Assembly: GCA_017622055.1 (NCBI GenBank)
Contig: JAGARY010000202.1
Span: forward strand, 1 to 13,582
Direction: 5' to 3'
Length of the DNA: 13,582 nt
DNA from: Treponema sp.
Lineage (GTDB): Bacteria; Spirochaetota; Spirochaetia; Treponematales; Treponemataceae
The position numbers and the translations under genes are program-made. This document shows positions 11,926 to 13,582 of this stretch, piece after piece (positions within the stretch are counted from its first letter, which is position 1; every line of letters starts with the position of its first letter). Below the pieces are notes generated by a model. The model was not told where the DNA came from and did no database searches. It saw nothing but the letters and a program-made list of their open reading frames with translations.

Positions 11926-13582
11926 ATGATTCCTACAGAACCTGCAAAAATTGATGACAAAAAATATCGCTTTGATTCTTTTGAAAATGGCAATGCATTT
12001 TTGGGAAATAAAAAAGGGCGACTTCCGGCAATGGGTTGGAACAGCTGGAATGCTTTTGGTAGCGGAAATACTCAATTTTTAACAAAAGCCATGGCAGACA
12101 AAATTATTGAACTTGGACTTGATAAACTTGGTTATAAATATTTGGTTTTGGACGACGGTTGTTATAAGTCTGAACGGGAAAATGGCAAACTTTCAAATGA
12201 AAGCGTAAAATTTCCAGATGGATTTAAAGCCCTTTCTGATTATATTCACGCAAAAGGTTTGAAGTTTGGAATGTATAACGACATCGGAACAAATCTTTGT
12301 GCAGGAGCGGCTGTTGGAACTTGCGGATTTGAAGATGTGGACGCAAAATCTTATTTGGATTGGGGCGTTGATTTTCTAAAAATTGATAATTGTTATTATC
12401 TTTGGGACAATGCAACCTTTTCAAACCCGGAAAATGCACGTTTTGTTTTTGCGCCAAACATTAAAAGCGTTTTTATTAAAGGAAGCAATTTTTCTAAATC
12501 TTTAAATGCAACTGAGGGAAAACTTACAGGAAAAGGCGCGTTTTTTAAAGATGATTACGCAACTTTTATTGGAACTTTTGATGGAACAAATACGGGAACA
12601 ACTCCTGTTGGGCCAATGAGTAGCGAATTGATTTTTGAAGTTGAAGTTCCTCAAACTGATGATTTTGAACTTACAATTTGTTACGCAACAGGAAGACAAA
12701 ACGGTTGCGGAGAATGGCTTCAAGTTGCTTGTGATTTTGAAACAGAAATTGAAAATCAAATCAAAAATCAAACTGAATATTTTTTTGACGACCTTCTTCC
12801 ACAAACAGAAAATCCTGAAACTTTTACAAATTCAAATCCTATAAAAATCAAACTTCAAAAAGGCACAAATATAATTCGGCTTATGAATCATCGTCGTCAG
12901 GAAAATACTTTGTGCTCTTACGCCGCAATGCTTGAAGGTTTGAACAAAGCAAATCCAAATCATGAAGTTTTGCTTTCACTTTGCGAATGGGGAAAAACTC
13001 AGCCACAAAATTGGGGCTACAAAGTTGGAAATTCTTGGCGCATTCTAAACGATATTACGTTCCGCGTTGGTTCAGACGGAAATGCGGGCTTTGGTGAATG
13101 GATAAATCCTGGAACACAAAGTGTAACTTCGCAATACAACAAAGCAGTTATTATGGATGAATTTTCTGGTTTGGAAAAAGGCTGGAATGATCCGGATATG
13201 CTTATGGTTGGAATGAACGGAATGACAACTCAAATGAGCCAAACTCATTTTACAATGTGGTGTATGATGAACTCGCCATTGATGTTGGGCCTTGATTTGC
13301 GTCGTGTAAAAAAAGGTGATGAACTTTACAAAATAATTGCAAACAACGACGTGATTGCTTTGAATCAAGATGAACTCGGCATTCAAGCAAAACGAATTAA
13401 AACAACTGCAAAAAATTCTGATGCAAACCTTTCTGCCGACAAAGATTACATTACAGATTGCGACCGCATAGACATTTTGGCAAAACCACTTTCCGACGGA
13501 AATCTTGCAATTTCATTTTTTAATTTAAGTGAAGAAGAGAAAAAAGAAAAAGTTTTTTGCGATTTAGAATTGATTAAAAAAT
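11926..13582 (+). CDS. GH27 alpha-galactosidase with inserted beta-sandwich domain, 3' partial
   Basis: 552 codons are visible with no stop; the gene runs off the window. It hydrolyses terminal alpha-galactosides (melibiose, raffinose type) with retention. GH27 landmarks: LPAMGWNSWNAFG (33-45), YLVLDDGCY (72-80), LKFGMYNDIG (112-121), the nucleophile Asp154 in FLKIDNCYY, SLCEWG (351-356), acid/base Asp376 in NSWRILNDI (369-377), GWNDPDMLMVG (419-429) and NSPLMLGLDLR (449-459). Between Asp154 and SLCEWG most GH27 enzymes have about 30 residues; here there are about 195. The extra part (about 181-327) has a strand-rich CBM6/35-like pattern (YATFIGTFDG, LIFEVEVPQTDDFELTICYA, IKIKLQKGTNIIRL). No signal peptide, so probably cytoplasmic, feeding galactose to GalK. 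The start has GGAGA (11916-11920), five bases before the ATG. Confidence 0.92.
   Translation, partial: MIPTEPAKIDDKKYRFDSFENGNAFLGNKKGRLPAMGWNSWNAFGSGNTQFLTKAMADKIIELGLDKLGYKYLVLDDGCYKSERENGKLSNESVKFPDGFKALSDYIHAKGLKFGMYNDIGTNLCAGAAVGTCGFEDVDAKSYLDWGVDFLKIDNCYYLWDNATFSNPENARFVFAPNIKSVFIKGSNFSKSLNATEGKLTGKGAFFKDDYATFIGTFDGTNTGTTPVGPMSSELIFEVEVPQTDDFELTICYATGRQNGCGEWLQVACDFETEIENQIKNQTEYFFDDLLPQTENPETFTNSNPIKIKLQKGTNIIRLMNHRRQENTLCSYAAMLEGLNKANPNHEVLLSLCEWGKTQPQNWGYKVGNSWRILNDITFRVGSDGNAGFGEWINPGTQSVTSQYNKAVIMDEFSGLEKGWNDPDMLMVGMNGMTTQMSQTHFTMWCMMNSPLMLGLDLRRVKKGDELYKIIANNDVIALNQDELGIQAKRIKTTAKNSDANLSADKDYITDCDRIDILAKPLSDGNLAISFFNLSEEEKKEKVFCDLELIKK

Noticed and set aside
12224..13386. Minus-strand open frames within the alpha-galactosidase region.
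   Set aside because: The plus strand encodes a continuous GH27 protein with all catalytic motifs; the reverse frames are low-complexity shadows.

Overview
The window looks like spirochaete chromosome, most likely a gut-type Treponema. The basis is low-GC DNA with A/T-rich codon use, a spirochaete-style lipobox (Leu-Ser-Cys) on the one lipoprotein, an Rpn-type nuclease/transposase tail rich in Gly-Ile-Glu-Gln repeats, and a short 637-residue ParC/GyrA-like subunit. The species assignment is inference from style; no rRNA or marker gene is present.

Left end (1-844): the 3' end of an Rpn/PD-(D/E)XK family gene is followed in the same frame by a second, diverged copy of only its C-terminal tail. 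Then comes a gene-free stretch with a hairpin and degenerate 25-28 bp tandem repeats. 845-3504 (minus strand): a YigZ/IMPACT-family protein and a type IIA topoisomerase A subunit, separated by a GC-rich element bounded by imperfect inverted repeats. 3505-3674: a divergent promoter region in which two near-consensus sigma-70 promoters share almost the same -35 bases. 3675-6375 (plus): a PAS-GGDEF-EAL cyclic-di-GMP protein with a damaged GGDEF motif and an intact EAL site, then a membrane-anchored alpha/beta hydrolase.

6454-9304 (plus): galK then galT of the Leloir pathway. galT is split by a one-base deletion near 8760, so galactokinase is intact beside a broken uridylyltransferase. 9318-10472 (minus): a Cof-type HAD phosphatase downstream of a small XRE/Cro-type regulator. 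The regulator is divergent from a small lipoprotein gene (10577-11032) whose promoter is a perfect consensus with a palindrome between -35 and -10. A strong bidirectional terminator (about 11087-11131) separates this gene from a convergent GNAT acetyltransferase (11129-11722), which appears to be transcribed leaderless.

11723-11925 holds an unusually placed terminator-like hairpin and a GC-rich repeat-like island. From 11926 to the right edge runs a GH27 alpha-galactosidase without a signal peptide. A beta-sandwich, carbohydrate-binding-like domain of about 150-170 residues is inserted inside its catalytic barrel. Together galK, galT and the alpha-galactosidase suggest cytoplasmic use of imported alpha-galactosides such as melibiose or raffinose. 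galE and a transporter are not in the window. I did not find a CRISPR array, tRNA, rRNA or an obvious new defence system.
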